Origin: Arthrobacter sp. E3
GTDB lineage: Bacteria > Actinomycetota > Actinomycetes > Actinomycetales > Micrococcaceae
Assembly (NCBI RefSeq): GCF_017353415.1
Contig: NZ_JAFMPX010000004.1
Span: forward strand, 96,135 to 160,134
DNA length: 64,000 nucleotides
Reading direction: 5' to 3'
The translations under genes and the position numbers were made by a program. The notes beneath the pieces are model-generated. The model worked only from the letters and a program-made list of their open reading frames with translations, searched no databases and was not told where the DNA came from. Positions within the stretch are counted from its first letter, which is position 1. Each line of letters begins with the position of its first letter. Shown one piece after another: positions 1-8,951 of this stretch.

Positions 1-719
1 CGCCCGCCGTTGAGTCCCTTCATGGCGATGCCGAACCCGTCACCCTCGGCACCCAGCCGGTTGGCCTGCGGGATGCGGACGTTGTCAAAGAACACTTGGC
101 GGGTGGGTTGGGCGCGCCAGCCCATCTTCTTTTCATTCGCGCCAAAGGACAGCCCGGGAGCATCGTGGGGAACCACGACGGCGGTGATGCCGCGGCTGCC
201 TAAATCGGCGGTGCGGACCATCACCAGATACCAGGCCGAGGCGCCGGCACCGGAGATGAACTGTTTCGTGCCGTTGATGAGGTAGTCCTCGCCGTCGGCC
301 ACGGCCCGGGTGGTAATGGCGGCTGCGTCGGAGCCCACGCCCGGTTCGGACAGGCAGTAGCTGCACAGCTCCGTCATGGCGGTGATCCCGGGTAGCAACC
401 GGGCACGCTGTTCGTCGTTGCCGAACGCGTCAATCATCCAGGCCACCATGTTGTGGATGGAGATGTAGGCGGCAATGCTGGGGTCCACGGCGGCCAGCTC
501 TTCAAAGATCAAGGCAGCGTCCGTGCGGCTCAGGGCTGAGCCGCCAAAGTCCTCCGCTACGTAGATGCCGCCCATGCCCAGTTCCCCGGCGCGGGCCAGG
601 ACATCCACGGGAAAGTGCTTCTCCTCATCCCACGCTGCAGTGTGCGGGGCAAGCTCGACGGCGGCAAAGTCGCGCACCATCTCCACCACCGCCTCTTGGT
701 CCGGTGTCAGGTTTTCCAC
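1..719 (-). CDS. Acyl-CoA dehydrogenase (N-terminal part, runs off left edge)
   Basis: FAD-dependent alpha,beta-dehydrogenase of acyl-CoA thioesters, a first step of beta-oxidation or branched-chain acyl degradation. The window holds about 239 N-terminal residues: the alpha-helical N-terminal domain and the beta-barrel with the flavin/substrate motif LSEPGVGSD at about residues 123-131, then an ISGAGAS-type stretch. The GTG start at 719 is preceded by a strong AGGAGG six to ten bases upstream, and the next residues read MENLTPDQEAVVEMVRDF. The C-terminal catalytic domain lies outside the window. It follows the cytochrome b gene on the same strand. Close relatives act on isobutyryl- or short-chain acyl-CoA, but the substrate cannot be read here. 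Confidence 0.88.
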   Translation of the reverse strand, partial: MENLTPDQEAVVEMVRDFAAVELAPHTAAWDEEKHFPVDVLARAGELGMGGIYVAEDFGGSALSRTDAALIFEELAAVDPSIAAYISIHNMVAWMIDAFGNDEQRARLLPGITAMTELCSYCLSEPGVGSDAAAITTRAVADGEDYLINGTKQFISGAGASAWYLVMVRTADLGSRGITAVVVPHDAPGLSFGANEKKMGWRAQPTRQVFFDNVRIPQANRLGAEGDGFGIAMKGLNGG

Positions 720-795
720 GATGCCTCCTGGTTTGCTTGTTTACTTGTTTGTCCCCCGCCCGGCATCCGTGCTCCGGTCCAGCATGGGGCGCAGC

Positions 796-1749
796 TTATT
801 TCGTAACCTTTCCCATCAGTGACGCGATGGGGCGAAGGAACAGTGGGCTGGCCAGAAACCATGCCCCGGCCATGACCACCAGCGACAAGGCAAAAATGCC
901 AAAGCCCCACCAGTTCACCGCGTCGCTTGAGGCGTACATATGGTTGAGGTTGCGCAGTGCACCGGTGGCCAGCACCAAGGTCACGTGGACCACGATGAAG
1001 AACACAAAGTAGATCATGACGGGGAAGTGTAGCGCCCTGGCAGCCTGGATGGGGTAGATCCTGTTCAAGGCGGTGGCATTCTTGGGCCAGGCCCCCGACA
1101 TGCGAAGGCCCGTGATGATGGCCAGCGGCGCCGCAATGAAGACGGTGATGAAGTACGTCAGAAGCTGCAGGCCGTTGTAGTTGACCCAGCCGTTGTCGGT
1201 GGGCCAGTCAAGGGAAAGGTATTGCAGCCCTGCGGAGATGGCGTTGGGAAAAACATCCCAGCTGGTGGGCACGATCCGCATCCACTGGCCGGTGAAGAAA
1301 AGCACCACGATGAAGATGGCGCCGTTGAGCACCCACAGCGCATCCAGGCTCAAGTGGAGCCACAGGTCAAGACTGATTTTCGTGGGGGCGTTTTTCGTTT
1401 TGATGAGGCCCTTGTTGTTGCGCACCCAGTGAGCCGGCGGGCGCTTGGTGGTGCGCACCTGCCAGCCTGAACGGATGATCAAGATAATGAAGAACATGTT
1501 CAGGAAATGCTGCCAACCCAGCCACGCAGGGATACCCACCGGCGCCGTTTCAGGCAGTTCAGACTGCCCCGGGTACGTCGTCATAAAGGACTGCATGGAC
1601 TCCAAGGACACCAGCCACCGGGCGGCAAGGACGGCCACCAGCAGGACAATGACCAGGACAGCGGCGGCTACCCCGGTCCGTGCCCACGGGCCCAAAGCCT
1701 TCCAGCGTGCACCGATGCCGGCGGCCTGCTTATTCAAGGGGGTCGACAT
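796..1749 (-). CDS. Cytochrome b/b6-domain (b561/FdhI-like) membrane protein
   Basis: Integral membrane diheme cytochrome b of about 317 residues, probably passing electrons between a dehydrogenase partner and the quinone pool. I see a long first membrane segment at about residues 25-47, then at least four further hydrophobic helices. Histidines placed to bind heme lie in GWQHFLNMFF, LWLHLSLDAL, ARALHFPVMI and FIVVHVTLVL, the pattern of bis-heme b cytochromes such as formate dehydrogenase gamma subunits. The ATG at 1749 has a GAGG about 11 bases upstream. No molybdopterin or iron-sulfur partner is encoded beside it. It sits between acyl-CoA catabolic genes on the same strand, so a link to their electron flow is possible but only inferred. 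Confidence 0.72.
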   Translation of the reverse strand: MSTPLNKQAAGIGARWKALGPWARTGVAAAVLVIVLLVAVLAARWLVSLESMQSFMTTYPGQSELPETAPVGIPAWLGWQHFLNMFFIILIIRSGWQVRTTKRPPAHWVRNNKGLIKTKNAPTKISLDLWLHLSLDALWVLNGAIFIVVLFFTGQWMRIVPTSWDVFPNAISAGLQYLSLDWPTDNGWVNYNGLQLLTYFITVFIAAPLAIITGLRMSGAWPKNATALNRIYPIQAARALHFPVMIYFVFFIVVHVTLVLATGALRNLNHMYASSDAVNWWGFGIFALSLVVMAGAWFLASPLFLRPIASLMGKVTK

Positions 1750-1836
1750 GGTTCAAAAAACCTCTTTCGAAGAACGTCCCGGAACCGTCGCGGTCCGGGT
1801 GCCGGGGATGCAGTTCACTGCGTTTTCCCCTGTTGC

Positions 1837-2874
1837 CTATCCTACGGCTGCAGGGCTGCGTGGCACCGCAATATCCACGGCGGTCCCCCGGGCAGCTAGA
1901 TATACCAGATGGCTGGCCGTTTCAGCCAGCGCCAGGCGAAGCGTAAAGCCACGCAGAGACACAAAGCCGCGCGACCACGTCAACTTCCTGGACACGTCCC
2001 AGACAGTTTCCGCCGTGCCTGATTCCAGCACTGCCAGAACCTCGGCGGAACGGGTCAGCGTGTGCTCTTTCAGCTCCGCGACGCGTTCGGGCAGTCCGCG
2101 GAAACGGTACTCGTGGGCGGGCAGCACCTCCATATCCGCGCCAACTCCCATGGCCTCCAGGGATGCGAGATAGTCCCCCAACGGGTCCACTTGGTTAATG
2201 GTCTCCAAGCTGATGTGCGGGGTGATCCTCGGCAGCACGTGGTCACCCGTGAGAATCAGCCCGTTGGCTTCGTCCACCAGGCAAATGTGTCCGGGCGTGT
2301 GTCCCGGCGTGGCCAGCACCCGCACCTGCAACCCCGCAACGGGGAGCAACTCGCCGTCGGCCAGGCGGTGTTCCGGCTCCTGTAGATTGGCCATCTGATT
2401 CCATGTGTCGTTGTGAAACGTCACCTCGTCCAGGAAATCAGCAGGCACGCCCCAAGCCTGAAATTGCTTTCTGTCCGCAGCCACAAGGGCGTCCGGCTCA
2501 CTGCCCCAACTCCCGGCCCGCGGCTCATGCTCACCCAACGCCACCCATGCCCCGGATGCTGCTCGCAGCCGTGCAGCCATGCCCAAGTGGTCGGGGTGGA
2601 AGTGCGTGACAACTATCCCGGAAACGGACGACGGCGTGAGGCCCGCAGCTGCCAACCCCGCCCTGAGTGCCTCCCACCCCTCGTCCGAGTCCCAGCCCGG
2701 GTCCACCACGGCAACTTCCTGCTCGCCCACCAGCACGTACGCCAGCGTGTAGCGCATGGGGTTGTTGATGAAGGGAACGGGAACGGAGAACACGCCCGGG
2801 CGTACCTCCTCGACGGGTGGCAGCAGTTTCTCCTGCCAGGCCTTGAACTGTTCCCTACCGGTAATGGTAATCAT
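1837..2874 (-). CDS. MBL-fold metallo-hydrolase (LACTB2/glyoxalase II-like)
   Basis: Metallo-beta-lactamase-fold hydrolase of 345 residues with the dinuclear metal motif THFHPDHLG at about residues 90-98, a later ATPGHTPGH histidine and an ILTGDH aspartate. A C-terminal helical/winged-helix part follows (about 270-345). Proteins of this kind cleave thioesters, glyoxalase-type substrates or nucleic acid. In a beta-oxidation cluster a thioesterase-like role is the natural guess, but this is inference. The ATG at 2874 follows TAGGACCCA, and the stop of the upstream acyl-CoA ligase lies only 6 bases away, so the two are cotranscribed. Confidence 0.82.
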   Translation of the reverse strand: MITITGREQFKAWQEKLLPPVEEVRPGVFSVPVPFINNPMRYTLAYVLVGEQEVAVVDPGWDSDEGWEALRAGLAAAGLTPSSVSGIVVTHFHPDHLGMAARLRAASGAWVALGEHEPRAGSWGSEPDALVAADRKQFQAWGVPADFLDEVTFHNDTWNQMANLQEPEHRLADGELLPVAGLQVRVLATPGHTPGHICLVDEANGLILTGDHVLPRITPHISLETINQVDPLGDYLASLEAMGVGADMEVLPAHEYRFRGLPERVAELKEHTLTRSAEVLAVLESGTAETVWDVSRKLTWSRGFVSLRGFTLRLALAETASHLVYLAARGTAVDIAVPRSPAAVG

Positions 2875-2880
2875 TGGGTC

Positions 2881-4413
2881 CTATTTCTGTGCTGCGGTGT
2901 AGTTCTCGCGCAGTTCACGCTTGAGGATCTTGCCCGCCCCGGACATGGGCAGCGCCGGAGGGAACTCAAAACTGCGCGGTACTTTGTAGCCGGCGATGTG
3001 TTCGCGGCAAAAGGTCTGCAGACTCTCCGCGGTGGCGGTTTGCCCGGGGGCCAGCACAACAACGGCATGCACGCGCTCGCCGAAATTCTCGTCCGGGACC
3101 CCGATGACGGCTGAGGAGGCAACTGCGGCGTGCTTGCTCAGCGCATTCTCCACTTCGGCACAGTACACGTTTTCCCCACCCGTGACGATCATGTCCTTGA
3201 GTCTGTCAACGACATAGACAAAACCTCTGGTGTCCAGGTAGCCAAGGTCTCCGGTGTGCAGCCAGCCCTCGCGCAGAGCGGCAGCGCTTTGTTCCGGGTT
3301 ATTCCAATACCCCAGCATGACGTTCGGTCCCTTGCAGCAAACCTCCCCCACCTCTCCGACGGGCACTTCGTTGCCTTCAAGGTCCAGAATGGCCACCTGG
3401 CAGTGCGGGGCAGCCCGGCCGCCTGAGCGCATGGCCTCGCCTTCATGGTCGTCCGGCAGCAGCAGCGTGATGACGGGGGCGGCTTCGGTCTGCCCGTAGG
3501 CCTGGGTCAGACGCACCCCGGGAAAGCGCTCCTTGGTGCGCTTCAGCACTCCTTCGGAAATGGAGGAGCCGCCGTACAGCATGCGCTTCATGGAGGACAA
3601 GTCGTAGTTTCCTGCGTCGGGGTGGTCCGTCAGGATTTGAATCATCGTCGGAACCAGGAGCACATCCGTGGGCTGGTGTTCCTCGATGGCCCTAAACACG
3701 GAGGTCGGTTCAAAGAAGGACACCATAACGTGGGTGCCCCCTAGGATGGTCAGCCCGCACCATGCAGCCAAGTCGGCCAGGTGGAACATGGGAGCCGCGT
3801 GCAGCAGCACGGATCCTGCCTTCAGCAGTTCCCCGCTTGCAACGGTGCCCATGCCGGAGCTGACAAAATTCATATGGCTGAGCATGACACCCTTGGGGAA
3901 GCCCGTGGTTCCGCCGGTGTAATACACCCCTGCCAGGTCGTCGCCGCTGCGGTAGGCGTCCGCCACAGGTTTGTTCTCTGCCACCAGTTCCTCATAGGCA
4001 AGCATGCCCTCAGGGGTGGGCCCGTCGCCGCAATGAATGAGGATTTTCAATCCGGGCGACTTCTCGAGCAGGATCGGTGCCATGGGCACGAACGCGTCGT
4101 CGATAAACAACACACGCGTGTCCGAGTCATTCATCGAATAGGCGATCTCCGCCGGGGTCCATCTGATGTTGACGGGATTCACAGCCGCACCCGCCCACGG
4201 CACAGCCAACAGGTATTCGGCGTACCTGTCACTGTTCATGGACACAATGCCCACCCTGTCCCCGGCCTCAACACCTAGATTTTGCAGGGCTCCGGCCAGC
4301 CGGGCGATGCGGTCGGCGTGCTCGACGTAGCTGCGGACCCGGTCTTTGTAGATGGTGGCAGTCCCCTGGGGGTCTGACTGCAGGGATCTGTGCAGGCCTT
4401 GGGTGAGGTACAT
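2881..4413 (-). CDS. Acyl-CoA ligase (AMP-forming, fatty-acid-CoA synthetase family)
   Basis: Activates a carboxylic acid to its CoA thioester through an acyl-adenylate. The 510 residues show the adenylate-forming signature YYTGGTTGFPKGV (about 164-176), the motif YGQTEAAPVITLLL, the hinge segment TGDLGYLDTRGFVYVVDRLKD and the catalytic lysine region GAGKILKREL near the C-terminus. Length is normal for the family. ATG at 4413 with AAGGAG about six bases upstream. It lies in one minus-strand series with dienoyl-CoA isomerase, FadB-like protein and thiolase, so it probably supplies the acyl-CoA they degrade. Chain length or branching preference cannot be read from the sequence. Confidence 0.88.
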   Translation of the reverse strand: MYLTQGLHRSLQSDPQGTATIYKDRVRSYVEHADRIARLAGALQNLGVEAGDRVGIVSMNSDRYAEYLLAVPWAGAAVNPVNIRWTPAEIAYSMNDSDTRVLFIDDAFVPMAPILLEKSPGLKILIHCGDGPTPEGMLAYEELVAENKPVADAYRSGDDLAGVYYTGGTTGFPKGVMLSHMNFVSSGMGTVASGELLKAGSVLLHAAPMFHLADLAAWCGLTILGGTHVMVSFFEPTSVFRAIEEHQPTDVLLVPTMIQILTDHPDAGNYDLSSMKRMLYGGSSISEGVLKRTKERFPGVRLTQAYGQTEAAPVITLLLPDDHEGEAMRSGGRAAPHCQVAILDLEGNEVPVGEVGEVCCKGPNVMLGYWNNPEQSAAALREGWLHTGDLGYLDTRGFVYVVDRLKDMIVTGGENVYCAEVENALSKHAAVASSAVIGVPDENFGERVHAVVVLAPGQTATAESLQTFCREHIAGYKVPRSFEFPPALPMSGAGKILKRELRENYTAAQK

Positions 4414-4467
4414 GTAACACTCCTTCGTGTATGGTCATCATCTTTTTCACTGCTGCTGGATCATTGC

Positions 4468-5331
4468 CTAGCGTCCCTTGAAGACGGCGGGCCGGCGTTC
4501 ACCCATGGCCTGCACGGCCTCCAACAAGTCCTCGCTGTGAAGGAATGAGGCATTCCACAACGCCACATGCCGCAGTCCGCGGGCAATGCGCTCTTCCCGC
4601 TCTTCGTTGAGCACCGCCTTCGTCCCTGCAACGGCCAGCGGGGAAAGTGCCGCCATCTCCGCCGCCATCGCCAGGGCCGCGTCCGCCAAGCTGCGTTGGT
4701 CGGGATGGACGTCATTGACCAGGCCAATCCTTTCGGCCCGCTCAGCGGTGATGTCCTTCGCCGTCAGCGCCAGCTCACGCAGGTGCCCTTCGCCGATGAT
4801 GCCGCGCAGTCGCTGTAGGCTACCCACGTCGGCCACGATCGCCAGCCGTGCCTCCCGGACGCTGAACTTGGCGTCGGCGCTGGCCAGGCGGACATCGGCG
4901 GCACTGATCAAATCCACACCGCCGCCAATGCACCAGCCGGAAACAGCGGCAATGACGGGCTTGCTGCACGACGCCACGGCTGTGACCCCGGCTTGGAAAC
5001 TGGCTATGACGCCGAGCAGTTCAGTGCGTGCCGCAGCCTGCGCGGCGGCACCAGGACCGAGCTTCTCCAGCCAGTTACCGAGCACCTCCTGCACGTCCAG
5101 GCCCGTGCTGAAATTGGTCCCCGCACCCGTGAGCACCACGGCACGGACGGACTCATCGGCGTCGAGGGCGGCGAAGACCTGCGGGAGTTCGGCCCAAAAG
5201 ACGAGCCCCATCATGTTTCCGCGCCCCGGACCCACCAGACTGACGACGGTCACCCCGTCCATGGGTGCCGGTTCTACGGTGAAGGCATTCCAGTCCCTGG
5301 TGAACGCCGTCCCGGCAACAGCGCCTGCCAC
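4468..5331 (-). CDS. Crotonase-family protein, delta(3,5)-delta(2,4)-dienoyl-CoA isomerase type
   Basis: Enoyl-CoA hydratase/isomerase fold of 287 residues. The oxyanion-hole segment KPVIAAVSGWCIGGGVDL is followed by VREARLAIVADVGSLQRL. That acidic arrangement (Glu, then Asp in ADVGxLQRL) is characteristic of ECH1-type dienoyl-CoA isomerases rather than plain hydratases, so a role in handling odd-position double bonds is likely. It starts with GTG at 5331 directly in the TAG stop of the upstream fadB-like gene (TAGTG, one shared base), which implies translational coupling. The assignment as isomerase rests on motif resemblance only; a hydratase is the alternative. Confidence 0.82.
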   Translation of the reverse strand: MAGAVAGTAFTRDWNAFTVEPAPMDGVTVVSLVGPGRGNMMGLVFWAELPQVFAALDADESVRAVVLTGAGTNFSTGLDVQEVLGNWLEKLGPGAAAQAAARTELLGVIASFQAGVTAVASCSKPVIAAVSGWCIGGGVDLISAADVRLASADAKFSVREARLAIVADVGSLQRLRGIIGEGHLRELALTAKDITAERAERIGLVNDVHPDQRSLADAALAMAAEMAALSPLAVAGTKAVLNEEREERIARGLRHVALWNASFLHSEDLLEAVQAMGERRPAVFKGR

Positions 5332-7499
5332 TAGAACGTGTCCTCGTTCTCGGCCTTGGCTACGAGCGAAGCCGGTGGCAGGAAGTGCTCACCATACTTG
5401 CCCGCAAGCTCACGAGACCTGCCCACAAAACCAGCCAGTCCGCCGTCGTACCCGTTCATGTACTGCACCACCCCGCCTGTCCAGGCAGGGAAACCGATGC
5501 CCAAAATGGAGCCAATATTGGCCTCTTCGACGCTGCGCAGTACTCCCTCATCCAGGCACTTGACGGTTTCCAGGGCTTCGGCGAACAGCATGCGCTCTTT
5601 CATATCCGTGAAGGGGATTTCCTTTGTGCCGCCGTAGGTTTCACGCAGCCCCTCCCACAACCCGGTGCGGTGGCCGTCGGTGTAGTTGTAGAATCCGGCA
5701 CCGGCCAGCTTTCCGGTGCGGTGGAGGTCTTCGACTATGGTATCCACCACGTCGGTGCCGGGGTGGTGGCGGTACTGTTGCACCCCGTTGTCAGACTCGA
5801 GCCCGGCTTTGGTCTCCTTGTGGATCTTGGCCAGCAGGGACAGGTTCAGCTCGTCCGCAAGCTGCAGCGGCGGGGCAGGGTAGCCCGCCTGCAGCCCGGC
5901 CTGCTCGATGGACGGGGCCGCGATGCCCTCGCCCAGCATGGCCAGGGCCTCGTTGATGAACGTTCCAATGACGCGGCTGGTGAAGAAGCCGCGGCTGTCG
6001 TTGACCACAATGGGGGTTTTGCGGATTTGCTGGGCAATGTCGAAGGCCTTGGCCAGGGTTTCATCGGAGGTGTTTGCCCCGGCGATGATTTCCACCAGCG
6101 GCATCTTGTCCACCGGGGAGAAGAAGTGCAGGCCGATGAAGTTTTCCTGGTTCTTCACACCCTTGGCCAGCTCGGTGATGGGCAGGGTGGACGTGTTCGA
6201 GCCGAGCACGGCGCCCTGTTCCACCAGGTCCTGGATTTCCTTGAACGCAGCCTGCTTGACTTCCACGTTCTCGAAAACGGCCTCAATGACAAGGTCACAG
6301 CCGGCCACGTCTGCGGCCTCCGCTGTGGGCGTGATCTTAGCCAGCAGCGCATCTGCCTGCTCCTGGCTTGAGCTTCCCCGGGCCACTGCCTTGTCGGTGA
6401 GTGCCTTGGAGTAGCTCTTGCCGCGTTCGGCTGCTTGCACGGAGACGTCTTTCAACACCACGTTCATGCCGCCGCTGGCACACACGTAGGCAATGCCGGC
6501 ACCCATCATGCCCGCACCCAGCACAGCCACCTTCTTGGCCGTGTATTTTTCATATCCTGCCGGGCGGGTGCCTCCAGCGCTGATGCGGCCCATGTCAAAG
6601 AAGAAGGCCTTCGTCATGTTCGTGGAAACCTGCCCCGTCACGACTTCCACGAAGTAGCGGGACTCAACCTCAAGGGCCGTGTCAAAGTCCACCTGGGAAC
6701 TTTCAACGGCGGCCGCCAGGATTGCGCGCGGCGCCGGGTAGTTGGCACCCCTTAGCTGCTTGCGAAGATTAGCGGGGAAGGCCGGCAGATTTGCCGCAAA
6801 GGCCGGGGTTGACGGTGTTCCGCCGGGAATCCTGTACTTGGGCACATCCCACGGTTGGACGGCGTCGGGGTTGGCCTTGATCCACGCCTTGGCGGCCGGG
6901 ACAAGCTCCTCCACAGTGTCAACGACCTCGTGGACCAGACCGACTTCCAATGCCTTGCGCGGCTTGTATTTTTGTCCCTGCAGCAGCACCTTCATGGTGG
7001 CCTCGGCCACCCCCATCAGCCGGACGGTGCGCACAATGCCACCGCCGCCCGGCAGCAGGCCAAGGGTGACTTCCGGCAGACCGATGACTGATCCCTTGGC
7101 ATCGGCGGCTATGCGGTGGTGGCAGGCCAGTGCAATTTCCAACCCACCGCCCAGTGCCGCACCGTTGATGGCCGCAACCACGGGCCGGCCGAGCGTTTCC
7201 AACGTCCGCAACTGGGCCTTGATGTTTTGACCCAATGCGAAGATCTTTGCAGCATCCGCCTTCGTGGCCGCGATGAGGTCCTTCAGATCCCCGCCAGCAA
7301 AGAACGTCTTCTTGGCCGAGGTCAGTACGACGCCGGTGATGTTCTCCTTCTCAGCGGCAAGCCGTTCAACAGCTGCCTGCATGGAGACGTTGTAGTCCGC
7401 GTTCATGGTGTTGGCGGACTGGTTCGGGTCATCCATGGTCAAAGTGACAATCCCGTCGGCGTCCTGCTCCCAGCGGATGGTGTTCGTTGTCTCGCTCAT
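5331..7499 (-). CDS. Bifunctional 3-hydroxyacyl-CoA dehydrogenase / enoyl-CoA hydratase (FadB/FadJ-like)
   Basis: Multifunctional beta-oxidation protein of 722 residues. The N-terminal crotonase domain (about 1-290) contains INGAALGGGLEIALACHHR and GLPEVTLGLLPGGGG. The central NAD-binding Rossmann domain begins at VAVLGAGMMGAGIAYVCASG (about residue 328). The C-terminal 3-hydroxyacyl-CoA dehydrogenase domains carry FIGLHFFSPVDKMPLVEII and SRGFFTSRVI. It hydrates trans-2-enoyl-CoA and oxidises L-3-hydroxyacyl-CoA with NAD+. It is the middle gene of the ligase, isomerase, FadB, thiolase series: the thiolase stop lies a few bases upstream (TCTAGGAACATG), and the same AGGAA serves as ribosome site. 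Confidence 0.93.
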   Translation of the reverse strand: MSETTNTIRWEQDADGIVTLTMDDPNQSANTMNADYNVSMQAAVERLAAEKENITGVVLTSAKKTFFAGGDLKDLIAATKADAAKIFALGQNIKAQLRTLETLGRPVVAAINGAALGGGLEIALACHHRIAADAKGSVIGLPEVTLGLLPGGGGIVRTVRLMGVAEATMKVLLQGQKYKPRKALEVGLVHEVVDTVEELVPAAKAWIKANPDAVQPWDVPKYRIPGGTPSTPAFAANLPAFPANLRKQLRGANYPAPRAILAAAVESSQVDFDTALEVESRYFVEVVTGQVSTNMTKAFFFDMGRISAGGTRPAGYEKYTAKKVAVLGAGMMGAGIAYVCASGGMNVVLKDVSVQAAERGKSYSKALTDKAVARGSSSQEQADALLAKITPTAEAADVAGCDLVIEAVFENVEVKQAAFKEIQDLVEQGAVLGSNTSTLPITELAKGVKNQENFIGLHFFSPVDKMPLVEIIAGANTSDETLAKAFDIAQQIRKTPIVVNDSRGFFTSRVIGTFINEALAMLGEGIAAPSIEQAGLQAGYPAPPLQLADELNLSLLAKIHKETKAGLESDNGVQQYRHHPGTDVVDTIVEDLHRTGKLAGAGFYNYTDGHRTGLWEGLRETYGGTKEIPFTDMKERMLFAEALETVKCLDEGVLRSVEEANIGSILGIGFPAWTGGVVQYMNGYDGGLAGFVGRSRELAGKYGEHFLPPASLVAKAENEDTF

Positions 7500-7503
7500 G
7501 TTC

Positions 7504-8757
7504 CTAGACCCTCTCGATCAAAGTTGCCACGCCCATGCCGCCGCCAATGCACAAAGTGATGACCGCCCTGCGCTTGTCCGTGCGTTCCAGCTCATCCAGC
7601 ACGGTGCCAAGAATCATGGCACCCGTGGCTCCCAGCGGGTGCCCCATGGCGATCGCGCCGCCGTTGACGTTGAGCTTTTCTTCCGGAATATCCAAGTCTT
7701 TTTGGTACTTCAGCACCACGGACGCAAAGGCTTCGTTGATTTCAAACAAGTCAATGTCGGCCACGCTCAGGCCGGCCTTCTTGAGCAGTTTTTCCGTGGC
7801 AGGGGTTGGCCCGGTGAGCATGATGGTGGGGTCGGCGCCTGAGGTTGCCGTGGCCACGATCCTGGCCCGCGGCTTCATGCCCAGCTTCTCGCCCATCGCA
7901 GCGCTGCCCACCAAAACCAGCGCGGCGCCGTCGACAATCCCGGAAGAGTTGCCTGCCGTGTGGACGTGGTCGATGCGTTCCACGGCATGGAACTTTTGCA
8001 GCGCGACGGCGTCGAAGCCACCGGCGTCGCCCATGGCGGCAAAGGCCGGGCGCAAGGTGGCCTGCGACTCCGGGGTGGATTCGGGACGCATATGCTCGTC
8101 ATGGTCAAGGACCACCAGCCCGTTCTGATCCTTGACGGGGATCACCGAGTTGGCGAAGCGTCCCTGTGCCCAGGCCTGCGCGGCCAGGCGCTGCGAGCGC
8201 ACGGCGAAGGCATCGACGTCGACCCTGCTGAAGCCTTCCATGGTGGCGATGAGGTCCGCGCCAATGCCCTGCGGCACGAAGTAGGTGTCATAGTTGGTGG
8301 CCGGGTCCATGGCCCATGCGCCGCCGTCGGATCCGATGGGCACGCGGGACATGGATTCCACACCGCCGGCGATGATGAGCTGGTCCCAGCCGGAGCGGAC
8401 CTTTTGGGCTGCCACGTTGACCGCTTCCAGACCTGAGGCACAGAACCGATTCAGCTGCATGCCGCCCACGGTGTTGGGCAACCCGGCTGCAATGACGGCT
8501 GTTCGGGCGATCACGGCGCCTTGGTCTCCGATGGGGGAAACGACGCCGAGGATCAGGTCGTCGATCAGGTTTTCATCCAATCCCGGATGGCGTTCACGCA
8601 GGGCCTGGATCAGTCCCACCACCAGGTCAATGGGCTTGATGCCATGGAGTGAGCCCTTCTTGCCACGGCCGCGCGGGGTACGGATCGCGTCGTAGACGAA
8701 GGCTTCCGGTGCAGATGCTTCCGGAACAGGTTCCGCAGATACAGAGTTTGCGCTCAC
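7504..8757 (-). CDS. Acetyl-CoA C-acyltransferase (thiolase)
   Basis: Thiolytic cleavage of 3-ketoacyl-CoA, last step of beta-oxidation; forms the pair to the FadB-like protein downstream. The three catalytic regions are present: the nucleophile cysteine in [14 protein letters not shown], the histidine in [15 protein letters not shown] and the C-terminal [15 protein letters not shown]. The reading frame is open to 8847, but I place the start at the GTG at 8757 ([15 protein letters not shown]), which has GGAAGGAAAG about 6 bases upstream; the extra 30 residues upstream look non-conserved. About 417 residues, normal for the family. It is the promoter-proximal gene of the minus-strand set, facing the 8867-8909 operator region. 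Confidence 0.92.
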   Translation of the reverse strand: MSANSVSAEPVPEASAPEAFVYDAIRTPRGRGKKGSLHGIKPIDLVVGLIQALRERHPGLDENLIDDLILGVVSPIGDQGAVIARTAVIAAGLPNTVGGMQLNRFCASGLEAVNVAAQKVRSGWDQLIIAGGVESMSRVPIGSDGGAWAMDPATNYDTYFVPQGIGADLIATMEGFSRVDVDAFAVRSQRLAAQAWAQGRFANSVIPVKDQNGLVVLDHDEHMRPESTPESQATLRPAFAAMGDAGGFDAVALQKFHAVERIDHVHTAGNSSGIVDGAALVLVGSAAMGEKLGMKPRARIVATATSGADPTIMLTGPTPATEKLLKKAGLSVADIDLFEINEAFASVVLKYQKDLDIPEEKLNVNGGAIAMGHPLGATGAMILGTVLDELERTDKRRAVITLCIGGGMGVATLIERV

Positions 8758-8866
8758 GTGAGCTTTCCTTCCATGGTCATTCCTCCGACACGGGCGTGCA
8801 GATACTTGCAGATCCTTGCCACACCACCCAGACCAGCACTGGTCCATGCCACAGAAATTGAAGTTG

Positions 8867-8895
8867 TTGACATACTGCCAATAATTCAGGATTAT
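8867..8895 (+). promoter_or_regulatory. Candidate sigma70-type promoter for the crotonase-TetR genes
   Basis: TTGACA at 8867-8872, a 17-base spacer, then GATTAT at 8890-8895, ahead of the plus-strand crotonase gene. The consensus -35 and ideal spacing support it. The palindrome at 8879-8897 covers most of the spacer and the -10, so a bound repressor would block it. Confidence 0.5.
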
Positions 8896-8897
8896 TG
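8879..8897. promoter_or_regulatory. Perfect palindrome CAATAAT-N5-ATTATTG, probable TetR operator
   Basis: CAATAAT (8879-8885), TCAGG, ATTATTG (8891-8897) form a perfect 7+7 bp inverted repeat. A second perfect repeat, TTGACA-GCG-TGTCAA (8895-8909), overlaps its right end. Both lie in the only divergent intergenic space of this regulon, beside a local TetR gene at 9815. TetR-family dimers bind such sites, so this is the likely operator; which of the two repeats is bound is not known. Confidence 0.55.
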
Positions 8898-8909
8898 ACA
8901 GCGTGTCAA
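8881..8909 (-). promoter_or_regulatory. Candidate sigma70-type promoter for the thiolase operon
   Basis: On the minus strand TTGACA (complement of 8904-8909), a 17-base spacer and AATTAT (complement of 8881-8886) precede the thiolase gene. It is almost exactly superimposed on the plus-strand promoter, giving face-to-face promoters sharing one operator region. Confidence 0.45.
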
Positions 8910-8951
8910 CGGTTGATGCAAGCCGGTATCCAGTTCACAAAGGCGATGTCC

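Noticed and set aside
733..743. TTGCTTGTTTA upstream of the first acyl-CoA dehydrogenase, identical to 19913-19923 at the TetR operator
   Set aside because: Shared 11-mer suggests a possible common regulator, but at 733 there is no inverted half, so it is not the palindromic operator; too short to trust.
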